Shown: positions 44,412 through 53,850 of the stretch, piece after piece
Position numbering within the stretch: the stretch's first letter is position 1
How the letters are laid out: every line of letters starts with the position of its first letter
NCBI RefSeq assembly: GCF_001420005.1
Contig: NZ_LJAK01000006.1
Location: 186,001-250,000, forward strand
Length of the DNA: 64,000 nt
Direction: 5' to 3'
Source: Loktanella sp. 3ANDIMAR09
Lineage (GTDB): Bacteria; Pseudomonadota; Alphaproteobacteria; Rhodobacterales; Rhodobacteraceae
The notes under the pieces: generated by a model
Told to the model about the DNA's origin: nothing
Databases searched by the model: none
The model's input: the letters and a program-made list of their open reading frames with translations, nothing else
Translations under genes and position numbers: made by a program

Positions 44412-45238
44412 CGCAAATCCCCCATGGCGACCATGTCCATATCGGTAAAGTCGACGTTGTCGCCCGCCATCGCCCAGCAGAACGTATAGGACGACGTGCC
44501 CGCGCCCGCGTGGATCGACCAGGGCGGAGAGATCACGGCCTCTTCGTTGGCCATGACGATGTGGCGGGTCTGGTCCGGCTCGCCCATCAGGTGAAACACA
44601 CGCTGGTCGGCGGATAGCTGAAAATACAGATAGGCCTCCATCCGGCGGTCGTGCAGATGCGCGGGCATCGTGTTCCAGACCGATCCTTCGGCAAACTGTG
44701 TGTATCCCATCAAGAGCTGGCAGGATTTGCAGACCTCTGGGTGCAGGAACTGGATGATCACGCGCTCGTTCGCGGTTTCACGCGCGCCCATTTCGACGCG
44801 GCGGGCATCTTGCAGCTTGATCAGGGTCGTGGGGTAGGTCTGGTGCGCCGGTGCCGACAGCACATAGAACCGCCCAGCGCCGGAAAATGCGACCGGCCCT
44901 GCCCCCAAGCCGATATACAGAACCTCGCCTGTCTCCAGCTCATGGCTTTCGCCGCCGACACTGACCGTGCCGGTCTCACCAATGTTGAGCACGCCCATCT
45001 CGCGGCGTTCCAGGATCGTGGCGGTGCCGGTGGCTTCGACCTTGTCCAGCGTCAAGGTGCCGCCCGCGGGCACGGCAGAGCCGAGGATCAGGCGGTCATA
45101 GTGGCTGTAAACCAGATTGATCTCGCCGTCCGCGAACAACCCACCGACGTGAAAATGGTCGCGCAACTGATCTGTGTCCAGCGTCCGGGACGTGGCGGGA
45201 TCGATCGCGTGGCGTGTTTGGGTTTTCAGCATGGTCAT
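44408..45238 (-). CDS. kduI: 5-keto-4-deoxyuronate isomerase
   Basis: 276 residues, the family length. Double beta-barrel (cupin-like) metal enzyme. MPAHLHDRRMEAYLYFQL holds zinc ligands His, His and Glu, and PPWSIHAGAGTSSYTFCWAM carries another His. It isomerises 5-keto-4-deoxyuronate to 2,5-diketo-3-deoxygluconate, feeding KduD directly downstream. An alternative start lies two codons later; no strong ribosome site separates them. Confidence 0.94.
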   Translation of the reverse strand: MTMLKTQTRHAIDPATSRTLDTDQLRDHFHVGGLFADGEINLVYSHYDRLILGSAVPAGGTLTLDKVEATGTATILERREMGVLNIGETGTVSVGGESHELETGEVLYIGLGAGPVAFSGAGRFYVLSAPAHQTYPTTLIKLQDARRVEMGARETANERVIIQFLHPEVCKSCQLLMGYTQFAEGSVWNTMPAHLHDRRMEAYLYFQLSADQRVFHLMGEPDQTRHIVMANEEAVISPPWSIHAGAGTSSYTFCWAMAGDNVDFTDMDMVAMGDLR

Positions 45239-45250
45239 GGTCTTTCTGGT

Positions 45251-45556
45251 TCAAAGAAAATCGTCGCGACGGGGTGTAAAGGTATCGATCAGCGTCCCCG
45301 CCGCGTGGCAGGTGCAGCCGTGCCGGGCACCAGAGGGGATCAGCAGGCTGTCGCCCGGCCCCAGATCATGGGTTGTGCCATCGACGGTAAAGGTAAATCG
45401 CCCGCTTTCGACATAGGTGGCCTGCACGTGCGGATGATCGTGCAACGCGCCCCGGGCGTCCGTGTCGAACCTGAAGGCGACAACCATCAGATTGGGGTTT
45501 TCGGCCAGAACCTGACGGGTCACGCCGGGGTCTGTCGGAACGATGGGATGGGACAT
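45251..45556 (-). CDS. kdgF: small cupin, KdgF-like
   Basis: 101 residues from the ATG at 45556, supported by GAGGT 7 bases upstream. A single cupin with DHPHVQATYVESGRFTFTV (His-x-His and Glu/Gln ligands) and PSGARHGCTCHAAGTLIDTF. KdgF helps convert 4,5-unsaturated monouronates to their linear keto forms, which KduI then uses. The position directly upstream of kduI and downstream of a uronate transporter fits that role. A generic cupin cannot be excluded. Confidence 0.75.
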   Translation of the reverse strand: MSHPIVPTDPGVTRQVLAENPNLMVVAFRFDTDARGALHDHPHVQATYVESGRFTFTVDGTTHDLGPGDSLLIPSGARHGCTCHAAGTLIDTFTPRRDDFL

Positions 45557-45564
45557 GGCGGACC

Positions 45565-46845
45565 TCATCTGAACAGCGCCGGCAGCCACAGCGACAGCGC
45601 GGGAATATAGGTGACAAGCATCAGGGTCAGGAACGCGGCCCCGTAGAATGGCCAGATCGTGCGCACCGCATCCCAGACGGGAATCCGGCCAACAGCGCAG
45701 CCCACGAACAAAACGGCCCCTACCGGCGGGGTACACAGCCCGATGCCAAGGTTCAGGATCAGGATCACGCCAAAGTGGACAGGATCGACCCCAAAGGCCA
45801 CGGCCACCGGCAGAAAGATCGGTGTCGTGATGACGATCAGCGGCGACATGTCCATGAACGTGCCCAGGATCAGCAGGATCACATTGAGCAGCAGCAGAAT
45901 GACGATCGGGTTGTCCGACACGTTCTGCAACAGGGCGACCATGGACGCGGGCACCTTGGTATAGGCCAGCAGCCAGCCAAAGGACGCGGCGCATCCGATC
46001 ACCAGCAGCACCATGGCCGTTGTGCGCACGGCGGCGAATGTCGCTTCCTTGAAATCGTGCCAGCTGAGGCTGCGATAAACGAACAACGTCACGACCAGCG
46101 CATAGACCACGGCAATGTTCGACGATTCCGAGGCGGTAAAGATGCCGGATCGCACGCCACCGAAAATGATCGCCACAAGGATCAGGCCCGGCGCTGCAGA
46201 GGCAAAGAGCGTCCCGATCATGCGAAATCCCTGGAATGGCTGGACAGGGTAGCCCTTGCGCTTGGCGACCCACCAGGCGGCCAGCATCAGCAGCAGCGCC
46301 AGCGTGAAACCGGGGATGATCCCTGCGGTGAACAGATCGGCGATGGAAATGCGCCCGCCCGCCGCGATGGAATAGATGATCATGTTGTGCGACGGGGGCA
46401 GCATCAGGGCGATGATCGAACTGACCACCGTGATGTTCACCGCGTAATCGACATCATAACCGCGTTCCTTCATCTGGGGGACCATCAGGCCGCCCACGGC
46501 GCTGGCGTCCGCTGCGGCAGAGCCGGAGACACCGCCGAACATGACCGATGACAGCACGTTGACCTGTCCCAGTCCCCCGCGAAAATGCCCGACAAAGCCG
46601 CTGGCAAGCGCCACCAGACGCCGCGCGATATCGCCGCGCACCATCAGATCGCCCGCATAGATAAAGAAGGGGATCGCCATCAGCGCAAAGACGGACACGC
46701 CGGAATTCAGGCGTTGGAACACCACGACCGGGGGCAGGCCCAGATAGGCGATGGTCGCAAAACTGGACAGACCCAGGCAGAACGCCACCGGCGTCCCGAT
46801 CAGCAGCAAAAAAACGAATGTCCCGAACAGAACGTAGAGCTCCAT
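45565..46845 (-). CDS. dctM: TRAP transporter large permease (DctM)
   Basis: 426 residues from the ATG at 46845. About 12-13 membrane helices with the DctM hallmarks: TPVAFCLGLSSFATIAYLG, SVMFGGVSGSAAADASAVGGLMVPQM, and FMDMSPLIVITTPIFLPVA near the C-terminal half. It couples sodium gradient to solute uptake. It overlaps nothing but begins a few bases after the dctQ stop. With the uronate enzymes around it, a hexuronate is the likely substrate. Confidence 0.93.
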   Translation of the reverse strand: MELYVLFGTFVFLLLIGTPVAFCLGLSSFATIAYLGLPPVVVFQRLNSGVSVFALMAIPFFIYAGDLMVRGDIARRLVALASGFVGHFRGGLGQVNVLSSVMFGGVSGSAAADASAVGGLMVPQMKERGYDVDYAVNITVVSSIIALMLPPSHNMIIYSIAAGGRISIADLFTAGIIPGFTLALLLMLAAWWVAKRKGYPVQPFQGFRMIGTLFASAAPGLILVAIIFGGVRSGIFTASESSNIAVVYALVVTLFVYRSLSWHDFKEATFAAVRTTAMVLLVIGCAASFGWLLAYTKVPASMVALLQNVSDNPIVILLLLNVILLILGTFMDMSPLIVITTPIFLPVAVAFGVDPVHFGVILILNLGIGLCTPPVGAVLFVGCAVGRIPVWDAVRTIWPFYGAAFLTLMLVTYIPALSLWLPALFR

Positions 46846-46846
46846 G

Positions 46847-47368
46847 CTACGCGGCCTCCGGGTCTTCGCCGAACCGCGCCGTGGGCAGGCCCGCAGCACG
46901 GCGCAACACGCGTTCGATGGAAAACAGGACGATCAGGATGCCGCCCGCGACAAGCGGCGCGAAATCGAACGCGCCAGAGATACCGAGGCTAGGCAGGACA
47001 TTGCCCGCAGTGCGCGCAGCCAGCTGCCAGCCGAACCAGATCATGCCGATCCCAAAGGCCGTCACGGCGATGTCTGAAATTGAATAAAGCACCAGTTTCG
47101 CCCGCAACGGCAGCACGTAGAGCAGCACGTCAAAGGACAGGTGGTAGCCTTCGCGGATACCCACGGCGGCCCCCAGAAAAATGAACCAGCCCATGATCAT
47201 GACCGACGCGGGTTCGGTCCAGATGATGCTGTCATTGAGGATGTAGCGCCAGACTACCTGAGCCGCGATCAGCGCGGTCATCAGGACCAACCCTGCTCCG
47301 GCCGCCCACAGAGCCAGCCGGGACAGATGCCCCGTCCAGATCGCCGCTTTTTCCATCGTCTGCCGCAT
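46847..47368 (-). CDS. dctQ: TRAP transporter small permease (DctQ)
   Basis: 173 residues from the ATG at 47368, which follows GGGGGGAAAT. Four membrane helices, with SIIWTEPASVMIMGWFIFLGAAVGIREGYHLSFDVL, the conserved DctQ core. It joins DctM in the inner membrane. The gene lies just after a strong stem-loop with a T-run that separates it from dctP. Confidence 0.9.
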   Translation of the reverse strand: MRQTMEKAAIWTGHLSRLALWAAGAGLVLMTALIAAQVVWRYILNDSIIWTEPASVMIMGWFIFLGAAVGIREGYHLSFDVLLYVLPLRAKLVLYSISDIAVTAFGIGMIWFGWQLAARTAGNVLPSLGISGAFDFAPLVAGGILIVLFSIERVLRRAAGLPTARFGEDPEAA

Positions 47369-47380
47369 ATTTCCCCCCGC

Positions 47381-47415
47381 AAAAATCGGCCCGCCGCATA
47401 AGGGCGGCGGGCCGA
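47381..47415 (-). terminator. attenuator-like stem-loop between dctP and dctQ
   Basis: A perfect 12-bp stem, TCGGCCCGCCGC/GCGGCGGGCCGA, with a 6-base loop lies 8 bases after the dctP stop. On the minus strand it is followed by TTTTT. This is a full intrinsic-terminator structure in the middle of the operon. It would make dctP mRNA more abundant than that for the permease and enzyme genes. Confidence 0.75.
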
Positions 47416-47423
47416 AGGCGTGT

Positions 47424-48404
47424 TTATTCAGTGGCCTGAATGTCCGCGACCATCTGCTGCAACACCGCAGAGGTGACGTATTTGTCGTAGACGGGCCCCA
47501 TCGCCTCGATAAACGGGGTCTTGTCGATGTCGCTGATGACCTCGACGCCAGCCTCACGCACGCGTGCCTCGGATTCGGCTTCGCGGGCGGCCCAAAGTTC
47601 ACGCATGACAGGCACCGAATCTCTGGCAGCCTGACGCACGATCTCCTGATCCTCGGCGCTGAGGCCATCAAAGGTCGATTTCGCCATCACCAGTACCTCG
47701 GGCACGATCAGATGCTGATCGAGGGTGTAGTATTGCGCCACCTCGAAATGGCCCGAACTGTCGTAGGACGGCCAGTTGTTTTCTGCCCCGTCGATGACGC
47801 CGGTCTGGATCGAGGAATAGACCTCGCCATAGGGCATCGGGGTTGCGTTCGCGCCCAGCGCATCAACCATGTCGACGAACATGTCCGACTGCATGACGCG
47901 GAACTTCATGCCGGCCAGATCGTCGATTGATGTAATCGGCTTTTGGGAATTGTAGAAACTGCGCGATCCGCCGTCATAGAACGCAAGGCCCACCAGATCG
48001 TGGTCGCTGAACGCATCCAGGATCTGTTGCCCGACGGGACCGTCCATGACTTTGTGCATGTGGTCGGTCGAGCGGAAGATATAGGGCAGCGACGGAACCT
48101 GCGTTTCCTCGATGATGTTGTTGAACGGCCCGAGCGAGACACGGTTCATGTCGATCACGCCGAACTGCGTTTGTTCGATCGTGTCCTTTTCCTCGCCCAA
48201 TTGCGCGGAATGAAAGACCTCGACGCACAAACGACCGTCCGTGCGTTCCTCAAGCAGGCGGCCCATTTCCTCGACCGCTGCAACCGTCGGATACCCGTCG
48301 GGATGCGTGTCGGACGACCGGAACGTCGTTTCGCAGGCGGATGCGGCAGTGACGGTTGCGACGCTGGCCAACAGGGCCGCACCTAGTGTTTTCGTGTAGT
48401 TCAT
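47424..48404 (-). CDS. dctP: TRAP transporter substrate-binding protein (DctP)
   Basis: 326 residues. Signal peptide ([23 protein letters not shown]) then the DctP fold. [48 protein letters not shown] contains the Arg that binds the ligand carboxylate and the family signature. GGGAGGGAAAG precedes the ATG. Context of uronate enzymes and carboxylate-binding chemistry point to glucuronate, galacturonate or related uronates. It is second in the operon after uxaC. Confidence 0.93.
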   Translation of the reverse strand: MNYTKTLGAALLASVATVTAASACETTFRSSDTHPDGYPTVAAVEEMGRLLEERTDGRLCVEVFHSAQLGEEKDTIEQTQFGVIDMNRVSLGPFNNIIEETQVPSLPYIFRSTDHMHKVMDGPVGQQILDAFSDHDLVGLAFYDGGSRSFYNSQKPITSIDDLAGMKFRVMQSDMFVDMVDALGANATPMPYGEVYSSIQTGVIDGAENNWPSYDSSGHFEVAQYYTLDQHLIVPEVLVMAKSTFDGLSAEDQEIVRQAARDSVPVMRELWAAREAESEARVREAGVEVISDIDKTPFIEAMGPVYDKYVTSAVLQQMVADIQATE

Positions 48405-48427
48405 CTTTCCCTCCCAGAAAATGCTCG

Positions 48428-49834
48428 TCAGAGCTTGTAGGCCTGTTTTGCAAGCCGGTAGCTGAGGTCATGCGCGACCTCGGGTGCCTCGTCCCTGTCC
48501 AGCCGGCCAGTCGCGACCAGCATGGCAAGAAACGTGCAATCGACCCGGCGCGCCACGTCGTGGCGGGCGGGAATGGAACAGAATGCGCGGGTGTCGTCGT
48601 TGAAACCGACCGTGTTGTAGAAACCGGCGGTTTCCGTCGCCATTTCGCGGAAACGCATCATGCCTTCGTAGCTGTCATGGAACCACCACGGCGGGCCAAG
48701 ACGCAGCGCAGGATAGACACCCGCCAGGGGGGCAAGTTCGCGCGCGTAGGACGACTCGTCCAGCGTGAACAGGATGATCGTCAGTCCGGCATCACCGCCG
48801 ACCGCGTTCAGCAAGGGGCGCAATGCGGTCACATAGTCGGTGCGCATCGGGATATCGTATCCTTTGTCACGACCAAAACGGGCCATGATGTCCGCCGAAT
48901 GATTGCGCGCAGCGCCCGGATGAATCTGCATCACCAACCCGTCGTCGCGTGACATCCGCGCCATTTCGGTCAGCATGTGCCCACGAAAACGGTCCGCCTC
49001 CTCGCCACTGCACTTGCCCTGAAGTGCGCGGTCAAACAGCGCCGCAGCCTCGCCCTGGGGCAGGTCCTCGGTCCGGGCGGTCAGGTGGCCGTGGTCCGTG
49101 GATGTGGCACCGAAAGATTTGAAAAACGCACGGCGGTTGCGGTGGGCGGCCAGATACCCACCCCATGTGGTGGCATCCTCGCCGGCCATTTCGCCCATCC
49201 TTGCCACGTTGTCCGCAAACCCGTCGCATTCCGGATCAATGACCGTATCAGGACGATAGGCCGTGATGACGCGGCCATCCCATCCGCTGTCGCGGATCAT
49301 CTTGTGCCACCTGAGGTCATCAATCGCGCTTTCCGTCGTGGAAATCGCCTCAATGTTGAAACGCTTGAACAGGGCGCGGGGACGAAACGCGTCGGTTTTC
49401 AGGCAGGCGTCGATATGATCGTAAATCGCATCCGCCGAGGCCGCGGACAGACGCTCCTCCACGCCGAACACCTCTTGCAGGGCATGATCCACCCAGATGC
49501 GCGACGGCGTGCCGCGAAACAGATGGTAGTTGGACGCAAACAGGTTCCAGATTGTCCGGCTGTCGGTTTCCGTTGGGCCCCCATCGACGCGCGGCACGCC
49601 CAGATCCTCGAGCGCGATCCCCTGACTGTGCAGCATCCGGAACACGTAGTGATCCGGCGTCACGAAAAGCGTCGCAGGGTCCGCAAAAGCCGCATTTTCG
49701 GCAAACCAGCGCGGGTCGGTATGACCATGGGGGCTGATGATCGGCAGGTCCCTGACACCATCATAAAGATCACGCGCCAATGTCCGAACGGCCGGATCGG
49801 TCGCGAACAGACGATCTCTATCAAGTAACGACAT
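48428..49834 (-). CDS. uxaC: glucuronate isomerase
   Basis: 468 residues from the ATG at 49834; family length is about 470. TIM-barrel uronate isomerase with [18 protein letters not shown] near the N-terminus (metal-binding His-x-His), [12 protein letters not shown]-type loop ([16 protein letters not shown]), and [21 protein letters not shown]. It converts D-glucuronate to D-fructuronate and D-galacturonate to D-tagaturonate. It is the first gene of the operon, with the divergent GntR gene 147 bases away and operator-like repeats between. Confidence 0.94.
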   Translation of the reverse strand: MSLLDRDRLFATDPAVRTLARDLYDGVRDLPIISPHGHTDPRWFAENAAFADPATLFVTPDHYVFRMLHSQGIALEDLGVPRVDGGPTETDSRTIWNLFASNYHLFRGTPSRIWVDHALQEVFGVEERLSAASADAIYDHIDACLKTDAFRPRALFKRFNIEAISTTESAIDDLRWHKMIRDSGWDGRVITAYRPDTVIDPECDGFADNVARMGEMAGEDATTWGGYLAAHRNRRAFFKSFGATSTDHGHLTARTEDLPQGEAAALFDRALQGKCSGEEADRFRGHMLTEMARMSRDDGLVMQIHPGAARNHSADIMARFGRDKGYDIPMRTDYVTALRPLLNAVGGDAGLTIILFTLDESSYARELAPLAGVYPALRLGPPWWFHDSYEGMMRFREMATETAGFYNTVGFNDDTRAFCSIPARHDVARRVDCTFLAMLVATGRLDRDEAPEVAHDLSYRLAKQAYKL

Positions 49835-49873
49835 GCGGCCCCCATTATTGTCGGCACCCTGTCCGACTCTCCC

Positions 49874-49922
49874 AACTGATATCCTAGTAATCCAGAATAT
49901 CATGTCAACTAATATCCTAGTT
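49874..49922. promoter_or_regulatory. pair of 15-bp repeats, candidate GntR operators
   Basis: AACTGATATCCTAGT (49874-49888) and AACTAATATCCTAGT (49907-49921) differ at one base and lie 33 bp apart, about three helix turns. The second is itself a partial palindrome, AACTA-N6-TAGTT. They lie between the divergent uxaC and GntR genes, 40-90 bases before uxaC, which is where the UxuR/ExuR-type regulator should bind. Confidence 0.65.
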
Positions 49923-49981
49923 GCAAGGCGGCACGTTCTGCGGGATAATCCATCGAACGTGCGATAACTGGGGAAACGGCC

Positions 49982-50713
49982 ATGAAAATGAACGGCACAA
50001 TGTCGTCGGGGGCATCAGACATCAGTCTGCCGCTGCTGCGACAGATTCCCCAGCCAACGGTCGCCGATCAGGTGTTTGACGCCCTTCGGCAGCGCATTCT
50101 CACGCTGGAGCTTCCGCCGAACACCAAAATTTCCGAAGCCGAAGTGTCAAAGCTGATGGGCGTTTCCCGGCAACCCGTCCGAGAGGCGTTCAAGCGGCTG
50201 GCCAAGCTGGGATTTCTGCACATCCGCCCACAAAGCAGCACGACCGTCAGCCTGATTTCAGAAGAAGCGGTGTTGCGTGCCCGGTTCATCCGAACCGCAC
50301 TCGAGGTCAAAACCTGCCGGACGGCCTGCGAAACATCCACCCCCCAGAAGCTGGCTCCCCTGCATGCATTGATCGCGCGTCAGAAAGAGGCAATCGCCGC
50401 ACAGGACAGGGACCTGTTTCATGCACTGGACGAAGAGTTTCATATCGCAATCTGCGGCTTGGCCGACGTCCCTTTTGTCTGGGACATCATTCAGGACAGC
50501 AAGGCGCATATGGACCGCATCCGCATGCTGTCACTGAATACGACGTCACAGAAACTGGCGCTGCAGGAACATGTCGCAATCCTGGACGCCATTTCGGCGC
50601 GGGACGCTGATACGGCCGAGGCCGCAATGACCGGACATCTGTCGCGCATTGTCGTTGTGATCGAAGAGCTCAAGAAAGAGCAGCGCAGTTTCTTTCAGGA
50701 AACGGACTCTTGA
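49982..50713 (+). CDS. GntR-family regulator, FCD domain
   Basis: 243 residues. Winged helix at about 28-90 (TVADQVFDALRQRILTLELP, then SEAEVSKLMGVSRQPVREAFKRL). The C-terminal FCD domain shows DEEFHIAICGLA and later LQEHVAILDAI and HLSRIVVVIEEL, supplying Asp and His metal/ligand residues. UxuR, ExuR and KdgR-type regulators of uronate catabolism in Proteobacteria belong to this class. Its position facing the hexuronate operon makes it the probable repressor, released by a uronate intermediate. It overlaps the KDG kinase gene by 4 bases. Confidence 0.9.
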   Translation: MKMNGTMSSGASDISLPLLRQIPQPTVADQVFDALRQRILTLELPPNTKISEAEVSKLMGVSRQPVREAFKRLAKLGFLHIRPQSSTTVSLISEEAVLRARFIRTALEVKTCRTACETSTPQKLAPLHALIARQKEAIAAQDRDLFHALDEEFHIAICGLADVPFVWDIIQDSKAHMDRIRMLSLNTTSQKLALQEHVAILDAISARDADTAEAAMTGHLSRIVVVIEELKKEQRSFFQETDS

Positions 50714-51609
50714 CACGGACTGTCTGCATCGGTGAGTGCATGATCGAAATGGCACCGACCGACACCGAAGGCGCGTTCCGGATGGGCTTTGCCGGCGACA
50801 CCATGAACACCGCCTGGTATCTGCGCAGATTGCTCGGGACTGGTCATCAGGTCGATTACTTTACAGCCATCGGGACTGATTCCGCCTCGCAGCAGATGTC
50901 TGCCTTCCTGCAACAGGCCGGACTTGGCGTGGACAGCATCATCCGCCGCAGTGACCGGACGGTCGGCCTCTATGTGATCCGGCTGGACAACGGTGAACGC
51001 AGTTTCAGCTATTGGCGCGGGCAAAGCGCGGCGCGGACGCTGGCGCAGAACAAGGCAGCGCTGACCGCCGCGCTGCATGGCGCGGATTATGCCTATTTCT
51101 CGGGCATTACGCTTGCGATCCTGCCCCCATCAGACCGGGCGCGGCTGCGCGATGCCCTCGCGGTGTTTCGTGCAAACGGGGGCCAAGTCGTGTTCGATCC
51201 CAATTTGCGCCCTGCCTTGTGGTCTGATCCACAACAGATGCGGGACGAGATCATGGCAGGCGCGGCGATCAGCACGATCATTCTGCCATCACACGAGGAC
51301 GAAGCGACATGGTTCAACGATCGAGATCCCGCAGCGACCGCGTCGCGCTATGCCGCTTGCGGCGCGCAAACAATTGTCGTCAAGAATGGCTCTGGGCCGA
51401 TGTTGACCTGCGCGGACGGGGTCATGACATCGCACGCCCCCGTCACGGTGCAACAGGTGATCGACACGACAGCCGCAGGTGACAGTTTCAACGCAGGCTT
51501 TCTGGCGTCCATCATGCGCGGTGCCCCATTGTCCGAAGCCGTGCAAAACGGCGCACAGGTCGCCGCACGGGTCATCCAATCGCGCGGTGCCCTGGTGGAC
51601 CTGACCTGA
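50710..51609 (+). CDS. kdgK: 2-keto-3-deoxygluconate kinase (PfkB family)
   Basis: 299 residues. TTG start at 50710 overlaps the GntR stop (TTGA). It opens CIGECMIEMAPT, then MGFAGDTMNTAWYLRRLLG, typical of KdgK, and ends with the PfkB signature IDTTAAGDSFNAGFLASIM containing the catalytic Asp. It phosphorylates 2-keto-3-deoxygluconate to the 6-phosphate, the point where the uxuA, uxaA and kduD products meet. The aldolase (Eda) is not in the window. Confidence 0.92.
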   Translation: MTRTVCIGECMIEMAPTDTEGAFRMGFAGDTMNTAWYLRRLLGTGHQVDYFTAIGTDSASQQMSAFLQQAGLGVDSIIRRSDRTVGLYVIRLDNGERSFSYWRGQSAARTLAQNKAALTAALHGADYAYFSGITLAILPPSDRARLRDALAVFRANGGQVVFDPNLRPALWSDPQQMRDEIMAGAAISTIILPSHEDEATWFNDRDPAATASRYAACGAQTIVVKNGSGPMLTCADGVMTSHAPVTVQQVIDTTAAGDSFNAGFLASIMRGAPLSEAVQNGAQVAARVIQSRGALVDLT

Positions 51610-51715
51610 CGCATTTGTCCCGTCACGCGTCCGTTGACATCTGCAACCGGATCACACCGCGAAACCCAGGGATGAAACACCCCGACCCCGTTGCCGCAGC
51701 CCCATCCGCAAGCCG

Positions 51716-52633
51716 CTAAAGCCGCGACAACACCTCGTCCAAGAGGCGCTGCGCGATGGGGGACAAATGGCGATCCGCGCGGTAGAGAACCAAGAACGGC
51801 GACACGGCAATGTCTTCTGCGATGTCGATGACGCTCAGTTCCGAATTGCCGCGGGACAGGACCTCTGCGACTTCTTGGGTTTGCGGGGAAATCGCGTCCG
51901 AACTGGTGATGAGGCTGAGGGCAATCAGCAGGGACGAGCTGTTGATCACATGCTTGGGCGTGGCCAGACCGCTTTGCAGGAATTGCCGTTCGACCGCCGT
52001 CCTGATCGGGGAACCGGCCTCTTGGATGACGAATGCATAATCCAGCGTATCCGCAAGCCCGACCTGCCGCCGCCCGGCAAGCGGGTGATCGGCACCCACC
52101 AGCAGCCTGACCCGCTCACTGCGCCCGGGGTGCGCGCGCAGGGTTGCAACGTCGCTTTTGACCCCGACCCGCGCAAGGACGAAATCAAAATGCCCCTCTT
52201 CGAGCCCCTTCAACAGATCGACCGAGGGGGCGACCTCGATCGTGGGCTGCATGTCGGGTGCCGTATCGCGGACCGCAAGGAGTGCCGGCACCAACGCGCT
52301 GACGGCAGGCCCGGTGACCGACCCGACCCGCACTGTCCCGGCCTGACCGTTCTGCAACCTTGCGATGTTGTCCGACAGGGCATCGACCTCTGACAGGATG
52401 ACGCGGGCATGACGCAGGAACGCCTCACCCAGTTCGGTCGCTGCCATGCCACGCGGCAGGCGGTCGAACAATGCGCCGCCGATCTCGGTTTCGATTTCGG
52501 CCAGCAGCCGGGACGCGGCAGGTTGCGACATGGCCACGGAATCGGCCGCCAATTGCAGTTTTCCGCTTTCTCCTATTGCGCGCAGGAGGCGCAGGTGGGC
52601 GGGTTTCAAGCGGTTTGCAAAGGGAAATGACAT
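51716..52633 (-). CDS. LysR-family regulator (GbpR-like)
   Basis: 305 residues from the ATG at 52633; in-frame starts at 52648 and 52678 are possible and no strong ribosome site decides it. N-terminal helix-turn-helix: HLRLLRAIGESGKLQLAADSVAMSQPAASRLLAEIE. The effector domain begins about residue 90. It faces chvE, and in Agrobacterium a LysR protein, GbpR, next to chvE controls the sugar-binding protein in response to galactose or arabinose. The same arrangement here suggests the same job, controlling chvE-gguAB and the pentose enzymes downstream. Confidence 0.85.
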   Translation of the reverse strand: MSFPFANRLKPAHLRLLRAIGESGKLQLAADSVAMSQPAASRLLAEIETEIGGALFDRLPRGMAATELGEAFLRHARVILSEVDALSDNIARLQNGQAGTVRVGSVTGPAVSALVPALLAVRDTAPDMQPTIEVAPSVDLLKGLEEGHFDFVLARVGVKSDVATLRAHPGRSERVRLLVGADHPLAGRRQVGLADTLDYAFVIQEAGSPIRTAVERQFLQSGLATPKHVINSSSLLIALSLITSSDAISPQTQEVAEVLSRGNSELSVIDIAEDIAVSPFLVLYRADRHLSPIAQRLLDEVLSRL

Positions 52634-52640
52634 GCCAAAG

Positions 52641-52690
52641 CATACCATTTTAGATATGCCGGTCCATATAATTTGCATTAGATTGGTATG
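52641..52690. promoter_or_regulatory. inverted repeat between LysR gene and chvE
   Basis: CATACCA (52641-52647) and TGGTATG (52684-52690) are perfect 7-bp arms 36 bp apart. Between them TATG occurs again, giving CATACC-N8-TATG. Spaced half-sites of this kind are common for tetrameric LysR regulators bound upstream of the divergent gene. The site is about 70 bases before chvE. Confidence 0.5.
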
Positions 52691-52758
52691 ACGGGATCAG
52701 CTAGGCAACACGAGGAAGGCTGCAGCGGAGGACGCGCAGACCTCGGGAGGAGAAAATC

Positions 52759-53814
52759 ATGACCCTTAAGTCCATACTTGTCAGCACTGCACTCGTCACG
52801 ACCCTCGCCACCGGCGCATTCGCCGAAGGCCTTGTCGGTATCGCCATGCCGACCAAATCATCCGCACGCTGGATTTCTGATGGCGAATCCATGGTCCAGC
52901 AATTCGAGGAAGCCGGCTACGACACCATCCTGCAATATGCCGAGGATGATATCCCCAACCAGCTGGCGCAGATCGAAAACATGATCACCAATGGCGTCGA
53001 CGTTCTGGTCATCGCGGCGATCGACGGCACGACCCTGTCGAACGCGCTGGAAAACGCCAGCTTTGCCGGGATCGAGGTCATCGCATACGACCGCCTGATC
53101 CGCGACAGCGAGCATGTCAGCTACTACGCGACCTTTGACAACTTTCAGGTCGGCGTGCAGCAGGCCGAAACACTGGTCGCGGGCCTGGAAGAGCGTTTCG
53201 CCGACGCGGAAACATGGAACGTGGAATTGTTCGGCGGCTCGCCCGACGACAACAACGCCTATTTCTTCTACGATGGCGCGATGTCGGTCCTGCAACCGCT
53301 GATCGACGATGGCCGCGTCACGATCGTATCCGGCCAGATGGGCATGGACACTGTCGGCACCCTGCGCTGGGACGGTGCTGTTGCACAGGCCCGCATGGAT
53401 AACCTGCTGTCCGCGCATTACACCGACGCACAGGTCCACGGCGTTCTGTCGCCCTATGACGGCCTGTCCATCGGCATCCTGTCGTCGCTCAAGGGCGTGG
53501 GCTACGGGTCCGGCGACACGCCCATGCCGATCGTCACCGGTCAGGACGCAGAAGTTCCTTCGGTCAAGTCGATCATTGCAGGCGAGCAATATTCGACGAT
53601 CTTCAAGGACACCCGCGAACTGGCCCGTGTCACCGTGGGCATGGTCGAGGCCGTGCTGGAAGGCGGCGAGCCGGAAATCAATGACACCGAAACCTATGAC
53701 AACGGCGTCAAGGTCGTGCCATCCTACCTGCTGGAACCGCTGAAGGTGACTGCCGACAACTGGGAAGAGCGTGTGATCGACTCCGGCTACTACACCATGG
53801 ACCAGATCCAGTAA
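52759..53814 (+). CDS. chvE: sugar ABC transporter, periplasmic binding protein ChvE
   Basis: 351 residues. Signal peptide ([22 protein letters not shown]) and then [26 protein letters not shown], the characteristic ChvE start. The mature protein is a ribose/galactose-type binding fold ([38 protein letters not shown]). ChvE binds L-arabinose, galactose, glucose and related sugars. GGGAGGAG precedes the ATG. A stem-loop follows and then the gguAB genes. Confidence 0.94.
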   Translation: MTLKSILVSTALVTTLATGAFAEGLVGIAMPTKSSARWISDGESMVQQFEEAGYDTILQYAEDDIPNQLAQIENMITNGVDVLVIAAIDGTTLSNALENASFAGIEVIAYDRLIRDSEHVSYYATFDNFQVGVQQAETLVAGLEERFADAETWNVELFGGSPDDNNAYFFYDGAMSVLQPLIDDGRVTIVSGQMGMDTVGTLRWDGAVAQARMDNLLSAHYTDAQVHGVLSPYDGLSIGILSSLKGVGYGSGDTPMPIVTGQDAEVPSVKSIIAGEQYSTIFKDTRELARVTVGMVEAVLEGGEPEINDTETYDNGVKVVPSYLLEPLKVTADNWEERVIDSGYYTMDQIQ

Positions 53815-53850
53815 GCCACGGCCGCGGCGTCAGCTGACGCCAGCCACACA

